A stretch of DNA of 64,000 nt from UBA8337 sp937907245 (GTDB taxonomy: Bacteria > Pseudomonadota > Alphaproteobacteria > RS24). Shown here piece by piece: positions 25,957 to 34,398 of the stretch. A program made the translations under genes and the position numbers. Numbering within the stretch: position 1 is the first letter of the stretch; each line of letters begins with the position of its first letter. A model generated the notes under the pieces. It saw only the letters and a program-made list of their open reading frames with translations. It did not search any database and was not told where the DNA came from. Where the stretch lies: assembly GCA_965219485.1 (NCBI GenBank), contig OZ244774.1, positions 1,674,001 through 1,738,000 of the forward strand. Reading direction: 5' to 3'.

Positions 25957-27738
25957 TTAGTAAACTCGAGCTTTCGGCTCGATATAGCTGACTTCATTGG
26001 TCAGAGTGTAATCATGCACGCCGCGATAGCCGATGGTGGCTTTGCCTTTGGCATCGACATAAGCCAGCGTGTGTTTCATATAGTTTTCATCATCGCGCTC
26101 TGGGAAGTCTTCGCGAGCATGCCCGCCTCGGCTTTCTTTGCGCGCATTGGCGCCTTCCACCGTAGCGATGGCTTGCACAATAAGATTATCAAATTCTAGC
26201 GTCTCAATGAGGTCTGAATTCCAGATGAGCGAACGGTCGGCAATGCCAATATCGTCCATGCCACGAACCACATCTTGCATGCGCTTGCAGCCTTCTTCCA
26301 AAATTTCACCGGTGCGGAAAACAGCACAGTTTTCTTGCATGGCCCGCTGCATTTCGCCGCGTAGCTCTGATGTGGGGGTAGAGCCATCGGCGTTACGGAA
26401 ACGCTCTAGACGGTCAACGGCTGCATGTCCCGCATCGCTGGCCAAAGGCGCATGGCCCTCACCCGGCGTTACCACTTCAGACGCGCGAATGGCGGCCGCA
26501 CGGCCAAACACCACAAGGTCAATCAAGGAGTTCGAGCCCAAACGGTTGGCGCCGTGAACCGACACGCAAGCCGCCTCCCCAATCGCCATCAGACCCGGCA
26601 CAATGCGTCCCTCATCGCCTTCGGTTGGGTTCAAAACTTCACCATTATAATTGGTTGGAATGCCGCCCATATTGTAATGCACAGTCGGCAAAACTGGAAT
26701 TGGCTCCTTGGTCACATCGACGCCGGCAAATACTTTGGCGCTTTCCGAAATACCCGGCAGACGCTCAGCCAGAATATCTGGGTCGAGGTGGTCGAGATGC
26801 AGATAGATATGATCTTTATTGGGGCCAACGCCGCGGCCTTCGCGAATTTCGATGGTCATCGAACGCGACACCACATCGCGCGAAGCCAAGTCTTTGGCCG
26901 ATGGCGCATAGCGCTCCATGAAGCGTTCGCCTTCGGAGTTGATCAAAATACCACCTTCGCCTCGCGAGCCTTCCGTAATCAGGCAACCCGCGCCGTAAAT
27001 TCCGGTTGGGTGGAATTGAACAAATTCCATATCTTGCAAAGGCAGGCCAGCGCGAATAACCATCGCCGAGCCATCGCCTGTGCAGGTGTGGGCCGAGGTC
27101 GCCGAGAAATAAGCGCGCCCGTAGCCACCTGTTGCCAAAATAACTTGCTTGGCTTGGAAACGGTGCAGCTTTCCGGTCGACATTTCTAGCGCGATGACAC
27201 CGACACAGCGGTCTTCGTCCATAATCAAGTCGAGCGCGAAATATTCGATGAAAAACTCTGTGTCATGGCGCAAAGACTGGCCATAAAGCGTGTGCAAAAT
27301 GGCGTGGCCTGTGCGGTCGGCAGCCGCGCAAGTGCGCTGGGCAATGCCTTCGCCGAAATTGGTGGTCATGCCACCAAAGGGACGCTGGTAAATTTTACCT
27401 TCTTCGGTGCGCGAAAATGGCACGCCAAAATGCTCGAGTTCATAAACCGCCTCGGCCGCATTGCGGCAAAGATATTCAATCGCGTCTTGGTCGCCCAACC
27501 AGTCTGACCCCTTTACGGTGTCATACATGTGCCAGCGCCAATCGTCGTCGCCCATATTACCGAGCGCTGCGGAAATGCCGCCTTGCGCGGCGACCGTGTG
27601 CGAGCGAGTTGGGAAAACCTTTGAAATACAGGCGGTTTTAAGTCCGCGCTCCGAACAGCCAAGGGCCGCTCGCAGACCAGACCCGCCAGCGCCAACAACA
27701 ATGGCATCGAATTGATGGTCTGTGAATTCGTAACTCAT
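25957..27738 (-). CDS. sdhA: Succinate dehydrogenase flavoprotein subunit
   Basis: Oxidises succinate to fumarate with covalently bound FAD. The start ATG at 27738 (MSYEFTDH, 593 residues) follows GGAGAG; the 17 codons upstream in frame run into sdhD's spacer and are not expected. FAD-binding GAGGSGLRAA is near residue 18, the FAD-linked histidine is in SHTVAAQGG, and catalytic residues lie in HPTGIYGAG and the later RLGSNSL. The central gene of sdhCDAB. Confidence 0.98.
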   Translation of the reverse strand: MSYEFTDHQFDAIVVGAGGSGLRAALGCSERGLKTACISKVFPTRSHTVAAQGGISAALGNMGDDDWRWHMYDTVKGSDWLGDQDAIEYLCRNAAEAVYELEHFGVPFSRTEEGKIYQRPFGGMTTNFGEGIAQRTCAAADRTGHAILHTLYGQSLRHDTEFFIEYFALDLIMDEDRCVGVIALEMSTGKLHRFQAKQVILATGGYGRAYFSATSAHTCTGDGSAMVIRAGLPLQDMEFVQFHPTGIYGAGCLITEGSRGEGGILINSEGERFMERYAPSAKDLASRDVVSRSMTIEIREGRGVGPNKDHIYLHLDHLDPDILAERLPGISESAKVFAGVDVTKEPIPVLPTVHYNMGGIPTNYNGEVLNPTEGDEGRIVPGLMAIGEAACVSVHGANRLGSNSLIDLVVFGRAAAIRASEVVTPGEGHAPLASDAGHAAVDRLERFRNADGSTPTSELRGEMQRAMQENCAVFRTGEILEEGCKRMQDVVRGMDDIGIADRSLIWNSDLIETLEFDNLIVQAIATVEGANARKESRGGHAREDFPERDDENYMKHTLAYVDAKGKATIGYRGVHDYTLTNEVSYIEPKARVY

Positions 27739-27802
27739 AAAACTCTCCAGCTTTCTTTCACTTTTGGCTGCGCTTGTGGCGCCCGCCATTAATTTAAATC
27801 AC

Positions 27803-28183
27803 TTAGCCTATAACTAGTTTGAGAACCGCCAAAACACAGGCGACACCAATCGTGAAGGCAAAAAATTGATTGGCAATCAGCGCCAATAGTTTTGTGGCTT
27901 CGCCATGCACATAGTCTTCGATGACCACCTGTAACCCAAGGCGCATGTGATAAACCGCCGAAACAATCAGCAGCAGCATAATCAGGCCGATAAATGGATT
28001 GCCTAGAAAGGCTGTCATCGTGGCGTAATCAGAGCCCGCATGGACAACCAAAGCGCCAACCAGAAACAGCGTTAAAGGAATATTCGCTAGGGCGGTAACA
28101 CGCTGCATGAAAAAATGCTCCGTGCCTTTTTTGGCCGAGCCGAGGCCGCGCACACGCGACAGAGGGGTTCGCATATCAGACAT
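27803..28183 (-). CDS. sdhD: Succinate dehydrogenase membrane anchor subunit SdhD
   Basis: A hydrophobic anchor for complex II with three transmembrane segments in 126 residues. The start MSDMRTPLSRV at 28183 shares one base with the sdhC stop. The conserved N-terminal R-x-x-GLGSAKKGTEHF is typical of alphaproteobacterial SdhD. The quinone/haem region is in SAVYHMRLGLQVVIEDYVH. A longer 12-codon upstream extension would overlap sdhC and is less likely. Confidence 0.95.
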   Translation of the reverse strand: MSDMRTPLSRVRGLGSAKKGTEHFFMQRVTALANIPLTLFLVGALVVHAGSDYATMTAFLGNPFIGLIMLLLIVSAVYHMRLGLQVVIEDYVHGEATKLLALIANQFFAFTIGVACVLAVLKLVIG

Positions 28184-28587
28184 TAAAACGCTCCCATGTA
28201 AGCATAGGCCGCAACCCAAACACCGGCCGTCAAAAGGAGCGGCAAAATGCTGGTGACGCGGGCAATAATTTCAACGTGCTTGAGATCAAAGCCGCGACCC
28301 GTATCCCAAATGAAATGGCGCAAGCCGCCAAACATGTGGTGGAACAAAGCCCAGCTATAGCCAAACAAAACCAAGCGGCCGTACCAAGCCGCAGACACGG
28401 CTTGCACTTGCGCATAGCTTTCAGGGCCCGTGGCGGCGGCCAATAGCCACCAAGCCAAAAGCACGGTGCCAGCATATAAAGCGACGCCGGTAGCGCGGTG
28501 TAAAATCGAGAGCATCATTGTCAGCGTCCAGCGATAAATCTGGATATGTGGCGACAAAGGTCTCGCGCGAGTTGTTTGATCGGTCAT
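28183..28587 (-). CDS. sdhC: Succinate dehydrogenase cytochrome b556 subunit
   Basis: Haem b and quinone binding anchor of complex II. The start ATG at 28587 (MTDQTTRARPLSPHIQIY) is 134 residues long, with GGGAGC upstream. The SILHRATGV motif and the haem-ligand region HHMFGGLRHFIWD are conserved; there are three transmembrane helices. The first gene of sdhCDAB, 51 bp downstream of a good -10 element. Confidence 0.96.
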   Translation of the reverse strand: MTDQTTRARPLSPHIQIYRWTLTMMLSILHRATGVALYAGTVLLAWWLLAAATGPESYAQVQAVSAAWYGRLVLFGYSWALFHHMFGGLRHFIWDTGRGFDLKHVEIIARVTSILPLLLTAGVWVAAYAYMGAF

Positions 28588-28637
28588 TCGGTAGCTCCCA
28601 AAGCTCGAACCCCTCACAAAACGAGGGACAGGCAAAG

Positions 28638-28668
28638 AGTATACACGCAAAAATATGGAAAATGCCAA
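28638..28668 (-). promoter_or_regulatory. Putative sigma-70 promoter of sdhCDAB
   Basis: Minus strand TTGGCA (28663-28668) and TATACT (28638-28643) match consensus in five of six bases each. The 19-bp spacer is longer than ideal. It lies between the upstream terminator and sdhC. Confidence 0.5.
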
Positions 28669-28696
28669 ACCTCATATCGCGCCATGCTGTCGCACG

Positions 28697-28720
28697 ATAA
28701 AAGCGGGCCTAGCCGCCCAC
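28697..28720 (-). terminator. Intrinsic terminator after the MaoC gene
   Basis: Minus strand GTGGGC-GGCTAG-GCCCGC followed by TTTTATC, seven bases past the stop. It separates the MaoC/CitE transcript from sdhCDAB. Confidence 0.65.
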
Positions 28721-28726
28721 AAAACC

Positions 28727-29791
28727 CTATCCGCGCGCCATATAGACCCAGATATCCAGCTCCAGAATAACCTCGGGCAGACGCTTACCATCCGCGTCCA
28801 GATGCGGAAAAGCGTCGTTACTTAGACCCTCACGCCCTTTTATCATAATCTGGCGCAGGCGCAGCGCGCCGACATCGGGGCGCGTTTCAAAGCTGGCTTT
28901 GTCCAAAACCTCAGACCAGCCATAAATTGTATCCCCAGCGAAAGCGGGCGCCGCATGGGTGCCGCTATTGAGTGTGGCCATGGCGCCCGCATTTTCAAAA
29001 CCGTTAAACCGCATGGCCGTGGCATGAGAAATAATGTGACCGCCATAAATCAGCCGTTTGCCGAAGCGGCTATCGGCTTGCAATTGCGCATCGAAATGCA
29101 CTTCTGCGGTATTTTGATAGAGCCGTGTCGCCATCATATGCTCGGCATCCTCGAGGGTGACGCCGCCACCATGGGCAATTTTTTCGCCTATCTCAAAACT
29201 CTCCCAGCGGCGCGGGCTGCCTGCGGCAACAGTGTCCCAAGCGCCATATTTGGCTGTTGGTGGAGGCAAGTCAGGCGCAGCCACATGGGGGGCAATATCT
29301 GGCCAAACCGGTTCTGGGGCTGGGGAGGCCGCATCGCGTTTTTTCACCATCACCCAGCGCACATAAGACAGAACCTCCGCCGCCTGCTGATTGACCCCAC
29401 GGGTTCGCACCATCACAATTCCGGTTTCGCCACTTTTGTTTTCGCGCAAGCCAATGACTTGCGAGCTGGCCGACAAACTATCACCAGCGAAAACCGGCAC
29501 GCCGAACACGCCCTCGCCATAGCCTAAATTGGCCAACGCATGACGCGAGACGTCCGGCACGGATTTGCCGAATACAATATGAAACACCAGCCAATCTTCC
29601 AGCGGGCGGCCAGGCAAGCCAAGTTGTTGCGCGAAAGGCGCGGATGAATGTAACGGGTTGCGCCCGCCATAGAGCGCTTGATACAGCGCCGCGTCGCCAT
29701 CGCTCAAGGTGCGTGGGCTGGCGTGAAGCAGGGTTTCCCCCGCAGTGAAGTCTTCAAAATATCGGCCGTTGGGGAAATAGCTTTGGGTCAT
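28727..29791 (-). CDS. MaoC-family double hot-dog hydratase, mesaconyl-CoA hydratase-like
   Basis: Enoyl-CoA hydratase family protein of 354 residues with two hot-dog domains (about 5-150 and 185-350). Length and layout match mesaconyl-CoA hydratase (Mch) of the ethylmalonyl-CoA pathway, which makes methylmalyl-CoA. Hot-dog features visible are FAQQLG..GRPLEDWLVFHIV in domain 1 and YGGHIISHATA in domain 2. The next gene upstream is a CitE-like lyase, the expected partner. Other C5-CoA substrates remain possible, and the rest of that pathway is not in the window. Confidence 0.75.
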   Translation of the reverse strand: MTQSYFPNGRYFEDFTAGETLLHASPRTLSDGDAALYQALYGGRNPLHSSAPFAQQLGLPGRPLEDWLVFHIVFGKSVPDVSRHALANLGYGEGVFGVPVFAGDSLSASSQVIGLRENKSGETGIVMVRTRGVNQQAAEVLSYVRWVMVKKRDAASPAPEPVWPDIAPHVAAPDLPPPTAKYGAWDTVAAGSPRRWESFEIGEKIAHGGGVTLEDAEHMMATRLYQNTAEVHFDAQLQADSRFGKRLIYGGHIISHATAMRFNGFENAGAMATLNSGTHAAPAFAGDTIYGWSEVLDKASFETRPDVGALRLRQIMIKGREGLSNDAFPHLDADGKRLPEVILELDIWVYMARG

Positions 29792-29809
29792 AGAGACAAT
29801 GATAAAGGT

Positions 29810-30691
29810 TTACCTTCGAGACGCAATCGCTTCTGCTATCTCTAGCGTGCGGGCGGCGATATCTCGGTGCAATAATTCCGTCATCTTGCCATCTACTTTC
29901 AACACGCCTTTGCCAGCGTTTTCAGGATCCGCAAAAGCCGCTACGATTTTTCGGGCTTGCTCGACTTCCAAATCGGAAGGGCCAAAAGCTGTGTGGCATA
30001 TATCCAACTGACTGGGGTGAATGAGCGTCTTGCCGTCAAATCCCATATCTGCGCCCTGCTGGCACTCTGCCTCAAAGCCGGCCGTATCGGAAATATGATT
30101 ATACACGCCGTCTAAAATCGTCAGGCCGAACTGGCGCGCGGCCAATAAAGATAGGGTGAGGCTGGTTAGCATAGGCGCACGCCCGGGCTCTAAATTGGCG
30201 CGCATTTCTTTGGCTAAATCATTGGTGCCCATAACAAAAGTGGTTAGCCGCGTGCTCTGGGCACAAGCCGCCAAGGCTTGCAGATTGAAAATCGCTTGCG
30301 GCGTTTCAATCATAATCCATAAATCGCAAAGCTCAGGTATTGCCTCTTGCAGAGCCATAATCTGTTCCGGCGTCGAGACTTTGGGTGCCAAAACCGCATC
30401 GGGGCATTGCCCGTCGGCCAAATTATGCAGCGCTGCCAAATCTTGTGCGCCCCACGGGGTACCCAAAGCATTGATGCGCACTATCGTCTCGCTGGCGCCA
30501 TAGCCGCCCTCACGCAAAGCCGCGCAAACCAAATCGCGCGCCTCCGCTTTAGCCTCGGGGGCCACCGCGTCTTCTAAATCTAGCAGCAAGCAATCGGCAT
30601 CGAGCGAGCGCGCTTTTTCTAAGGCACGCGCATTGGCACCGGGCATATAAAGCGCCGAGCGGCGAGGTCGAGTGGAGGGGGTAGATATCAT
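29810..30691 (-). CDS. CitE-like CoA-ester lyase or thioesterase (HpcH/HpaI family)
   Basis: A 293-residue TIM-barrel protein. RSALYMPGANARALEKA, DLEDAVAPEAK, IRINALGTPWG, IMIETPQA and GTNDLAKEMRAN are family signatures, with Mg-binding acid residues in IETP and DLED. Relatives are malyl-CoA/methylmalyl-CoA lyases, (3S)-malyl-CoA thioesterase and citrate lyase beta. No citrate lyase alpha/gamma is nearby, so citrate lyase is unlikely. It precedes the MaoC gene by 18 bp and likely works on the same CoA esters. Confidence 0.8.
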   Translation of the reverse strand: MISTPSTRPRRSALYMPGANARALEKARSLDADCLLLDLEDAVAPEAKAEARDLVCAALREGGYGASETIVRINALGTPWGAQDLAALHNLADGQCPDAVLAPKVSTPEQIMALQEAIPELCDLWIMIETPQAIFNLQALAACAQSTRLTTFVMGTNDLAKEMRANLEPGRAPMLTSLTLSLLAARQFGLTILDGVYNHISDTAGFEAECQQGADMGFDGKTLIHPSQLDICHTAFGPSDLEVEQARKIVAAFADPENAGKGVLKVDGKMTELLHRDIAARTLEIAEAIASRR

Positions 30692-30766
30692 TTTTAAATT
30701 CCCGTGCAGTCAGAGGATAAGCAGATGTATAGTGAGCAGACTACTGATTTTAGACAAAGGGACAAG

Positions 30767-31603
30767 ATGAAGCGTAAACCCATCGTGCTGGTTATTTCGA
30801 GCCAAGTTGTAAGTGGCCAAGTTGGGCTGAAAGCCATATTGCCCGCTTTTCGGGCCTTAGAGCTAGAAACCGTGACCCTACCAACCACTTTACTGGCGGC
30901 TCATCCGGCTGCGTTTCCAGAACATGGCAAACCTGCGGGCGGGGCTTTGCCAGCCAGCCAAATGCTGGAGATGGTCGATTGGCTGCTCGAGGCCGGCGCC
31001 CTAGACGCGTGCGCCGCTATATTAACAGGCTATTTGCCAAGCCCTGAACATGTGGAAGCCGCCGCCCAAATTGTTACCAAACTAAAAACTCGCAATCCGG
31101 ATATCCTTTATGCCTTGGACCCTATTTGTGGCGACAACGGGCGCCTCTATTTACCCGAGACCGTGGTCGACAGCCTAAGGCAATCGCTCTTGCCTTTGGC
31201 TGATATTGCCACGCCAAACTTATTTGAGCTTTCCCAAGTCAGCGCCATGTCGCCGCTGGCCGATACGCAACAAAGCATCGAAGCCGCTCGCGCGCTCGGG
31301 GTGCCGCAAGTGCTTGTCACTTCAGCGCCAGCGCCCGAGGACGGGCGCATCGCTGTTTTGCAGGTAGCAGGCGAGGATGTTTTGCGCTGTGAAACCGCGC
31401 GCGCGCCCAAAGCCCCGCATGGCATGGGGGATTTATTTTCTGCTCTATATTTGGGTCTGCATCTCAAAGGCGAGCCGAAAGCTTTAGGCGTCGCTTGTGC
31501 CACGCTGGCGCAAATTGCGAGCGGTAACTTGGAAACCACGCAATTGCCACACGGGCCCGTGCGATTGGCACCCGCGGCCATTCAGGAAAAAATAAACCTT
31601 TAA
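30767..31603 (+). CDS. pdxY: Pyridoxal kinase
   Basis: Phosphorylates pyridoxal in B6 salvage. The start MKRKPIVLVISSQVV at 30767 gives 278 residues, with AAGGGACAAG in front; upstream in-frame GTG/ATG codons add only unmatched residues. Ribokinase-fold features are the N-terminal strand with SSQVVSGQVGL, LDPICGDNG and TPNLFEL, and a late HGMGDLFSALYLG where the catalytic Asp sits. Its stop overlaps the convergent asd stop by three bases, so no terminator can lie between them. Confidence 0.9.
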   Translation: MKRKPIVLVISSQVVSGQVGLKAILPAFRALELETVTLPTTLLAAHPAAFPEHGKPAGGALPASQMLEMVDWLLEAGALDACAAILTGYLPSPEHVEAAAQIVTKLKTRNPDILYALDPICGDNGRLYLPETVVDSLRQSLLPLADIATPNLFELSQVSAMSPLADTQQSIEAARALGVPQVLVTSAPAPEDGRIAVLQVAGEDVLRCETARAPKAPHGMGDLFSALYLGLHLKGEPKALGVACATLAQIASGNLETTQLPHGPVRLAPAAIQEKINL

Positions 31604-32637
31604 GCGTCCACCTTAACGCGGCTCTTGGTCAGGTATTTTTCGATCAATAATTCAGCAATTTGGACAGCGTTTAAAGCCGCGCCTTTGCGTAAATTATCCG
31701 AGACGACCCAGATGGAAAGCCCGTGTTCGACCGTCGGGTCTATGCGCAAACGAGAGACGAAAGTCTCATAATCGCCAACACATTCGATGGGCGTGACATA
31801 GCCTTCATCCTCGCGTCGGTCGACAACCAATACGCCATCTGCGGCTTCGAGCGCATCATAGGCTTGGGTCTCGGATATCGCGGTTTCAAACTCAATGTTC
31901 ACCGCTTCCGAGTGGCCAACAAAAACCGGCACGCGGACACAAGTTACCGCCATGGCAATATTAGGATCGAGAATTTTTTTCGTCTCAACCTGCATTTTCC
32001 ATTCTTCTTTGGTGCTGCCGCCCTTCATAAATTCATCGATATGCGGGATGACATTAAAGGCAATCTGCTTGGTAAAATTCTCGCGCTTCAATTCGTCATT
32101 CACAAACACCGCCCGGGTTTGGGTGAATAATTCATCCATCGCCGCCGTGCCCGCGCCCGAGACAGACTGATAGGTCGAGACTACCAGACGTTTGATTTTG
32201 GCGACATCATGCAACGGCTTTAGCGCCACCATTAATTGCGCTGTCGAGCAATTTGGATTGGCAATAATATTGCGTTGGGTATAGCCCGCCAGTGCCTCCG
32301 GATTTACTTCCGGCACGATTAACGGCACGTCGTCGTCCATCCGATAGAGCGACGAATTATCAATGACAATGCACCCCGCCGCCGCCGCCTTTGGCGCATA
32401 TTCTTTGGTGGGGCCAGAGCCACAGGCGAACAAAGCAATATCGGCTTGCGAAAAATCATAAAACTCGAGTGCCTGCGCTTTCACCGTGCGATCGCCAAAG
32501 CTCATTTCCTTACCTTGGCTTTTGCGCGAGGCCACGCAATCGAGGCGTGCCAAGGGGAACTTGCGTTCATCCAAAATATTGAGAATTTCTCGACCCACAT
32601 TTCCGGTCGCGCCAACCACAGCCACTACATAAGACAT
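31600..32637 (-). CDS. asd: Aspartate-semialdehyde dehydrogenase
   Basis: Makes aspartate semialdehyde for lysine, threonine, methionine and diaminopimelate. It has 345 residues. The NADP-binding GATGNVGREI is at 9-18, and the catalytic Cys130 is in NPNCSTAQ. A later GHSEAVNIEFE contains the active-site His region. It follows leuB by four bases, the common alphaproteobacterial leuCDB-asd order. Confidence 0.97.
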   Translation of the reverse strand: MSYVVAVVGATGNVGREILNILDERKFPLARLDCVASRKSQGKEMSFGDRTVKAQALEFYDFSQADIALFACGSGPTKEYAPKAAAAGCIVIDNSSLYRMDDDVPLIVPEVNPEALAGYTQRNIIANPNCSTAQLMVALKPLHDVAKIKRLVVSTYQSVSGAGTAAMDELFTQTRAVFVNDELKRENFTKQIAFNVIPHIDEFMKGGSTKEEWKMQVETKKILDPNIAMAVTCVRVPVFVGHSEAVNIEFETAISETQAYDALEAADGVLVVDRREDEGYVTPIECVGDYETFVSRLRIDPTVEHGLSIWVVSDNLRKGAALNAVQIAELLIEKYLTKSRVKVDA

Positions 32638-32641
32638 GAAC

Positions 32642-33748
32642 TTATTTCCCTAATTCTGTAAGCGCTGCCAAAACAGCATCGCCCATGCCGCTGGTGCCAA
32701 CTTCTTGGCAACCGGCTTGCATAATGTCGCCCGTGCGAACGCCTTTGTCCAATACATGAGTGACCGCATTTTCCAGCAAGTCCGCATCGTCGCCGCGCTC
32801 AAACGTATACCGCAGCGCCATGGCAAAACTCATAATCGAGGCAATCGGATTGGCTTTGCCCTGACCCGCAATATCTGGCGCTGAGCCGTGTACCGGCTCG
32901 TATAAAGATTTCGACCGACCCGTCGTCGCATCAGGCGCGCCTAAGGAAGCCGAAGGCAACATGCCCAACGAACCGGTTAGCATGGCCGCAATGTCCGACA
33001 AAATATCGCCGAACAAATTATCGGTCACCAGCACGTCATATTGTTTCGGATTGCGCACTAATTGCATGGCGCAATTATCCGCCAACACGTGCTCCAGCTC
33101 CAATTCAGGAAATTCGGAGGTGATGATTTTGGTCACTTCTTCATTCCACAAGAGGCCCGATTCCATGACATTGCGTTTCTCAGAAGATGCCAAACGCTTG
33201 CCGCGTTTCATCGCCAAATCGCCCGCCACACGCGCAATGCGCTCAATCTCATAGGTTTCGTAAACTTGCGTATTCACGCCACGACGTTGGCCATTGCCAA
33301 GGTCTTCAATGCCGCGTGGCTCACCAAAATAAACCCCGCCCGTGAGCTCGCGCACAATCATAATATCGAGGCCTTCGACCAATTCGCGTTTCAAAGAAGA
33401 CGCATCGGCGAGAGCCGGAAAACAAATCGCCGGACGCAAGTTAGCAAATAATCCCATGTCCGAGCGCAAGCGCAAAAGACCTGCCTCGGGGCGCGCTTCA
33501 TAGGCCACATTATCCCACTGCGGCCCGCCAACGGCGCCAAATAGCACCGCATCCGACTGCATGGCTTTTTCCATCGCCGCATCCGAGATGGCCGCGCCAT
33601 GCACATCATAAGCGGCACCACCGACAAGGTCCTCGTCGAGGTTTACCTGAAACCCGCGGGCCTCGCCAAACCAATCGATGATGCGGCGCACTTCGCCCAT
33701 TACTTCGGGGCCAATGCCGTCGCCTGGCAAGATGAGAATATTTTCCAT
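32642..33748 (-). CDS. leuB: 3-isopropylmalate dehydrogenase
   Basis: Oxidative decarboxylation step of leucine synthesis, NAD and Mg dependent. It has 368 residues. The N-terminus ILILPGDGIGPEV, the substrate arginine region LRLRSDMGLFANLRP, and the DNLFGDILSDIAAML and EPVHGSAPDIAGQGKANP segments are diagnostic. Between leuD and asd. Confidence 0.98.
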   Translation of the reverse strand: MENILILPGDGIGPEVMGEVRRIIDWFGEARGFQVNLDEDLVGGAAYDVHGAAISDAAMEKAMQSDAVLFGAVGGPQWDNVAYEARPEAGLLRLRSDMGLFANLRPAICFPALADASSLKRELVEGLDIMIVRELTGGVYFGEPRGIEDLGNGQRRGVNTQVYETYEIERIARVAGDLAMKRGKRLASSEKRNVMESGLLWNEEVTKIITSEFPELELEHVLADNCAMQLVRNPKQYDVLVTDNLFGDILSDIAAMLTGSLGMLPSASLGAPDATTGRSKSLYEPVHGSAPDIAGQGKANPIASIMSFAMALRYTFERGDDADLLENAVTHVLDKGVRTGDIMQAGCQEVGTSGMGDAVLAALTELGK

Positions 33749-33792
33749 TTTAAGTCCTTACTGGCATCCCTAAATTTGGGAACTGTGTTTGA

Positions 33793-34395
33793 TTAGCGCC
33801 AAGGCTGTGCAGCCAAATCGTTTTCATAGGCGTCGATGGCCGCGCCTTTTTTCATCGTCAGGCCAATGTCATCGAGGCCTTCGAGTAAGCATTTTTTGCG
33901 AAAGGCATCGACTTCAAAAGAAATCGTGCCACCATCTGGGCCTTGAATGGTTTGGCTTTCCAAATCAATCGTCACCGTGGCATTGGCGCCGCGTTTAGCG
34001 TCATCCATCAATTTATCGACATCGGCTTGCGGCAGAACAATCGGCAAAATGCCGTTCTTGAAGCAATTATTGTAAAAAATATCGGCATAGCTTGTGGAAA
34101 TAATGCAGCGGATACCAAAATCCAACAGCGCCCAAGGTGCATGTTCACGGCTCGAGCCGCAGCCAAAATTATCGCCCGCCACCAAAATTTCGGCGCCGCG
34201 ATAGGCCGATTGATTGAGCACAAAATCAGGCACTTCATCGCCTTCCGGCGTATAGCGCATTTCGTCGAATAAGTTTTTGCCCAAGCCAGAACGCTGAATG
34301 GTTTTTAAAAACTGCTTCGGGATAATCATATCCGTATCGACATTTAAAATATCTAGCGGCGCAGCAATCCCGGTCAATTGATTGAACTTTTGCAT
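33793..34395 (-). CDS. leuD: 3-isopropylmalate dehydratase small subunit
   Basis: Swivel-domain subunit of isopropylmalate isomerase. It has 200 residues. NVDTDMIIPKQFL and the substrate loop AGDNFGCGSSREHAPWAL are clear. Its start lies three bases after the leuC stop, so they are translated together. Confidence 0.97.
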   Translation of the reverse strand: MQKFNQLTGIAAPLDILNVDTDMIIPKQFLKTIQRSGLGKNLFDEMRYTPEGDEVPDFVLNQSAYRGAEILVAGDNFGCGSSREHAPWALLDFGIRCIISTSYADIFYNNCFKNGILPIVLPQADVDKLMDDAKRGANATVTIDLESQTIQGPDGGTISFEVDAFRKKCLLEGLDDIGLTMKKGAAIDAYENDLAAQPWR

Positions 34396-34398
34396 GGG

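Noticed and set aside
29810..30691. Citrate lyase beta subunit
   Set aside because: The fold fits, but no citF, citD or citC gene accompanies it and the MaoC neighbour points to malyl/methylmalyl-CoA chemistry.
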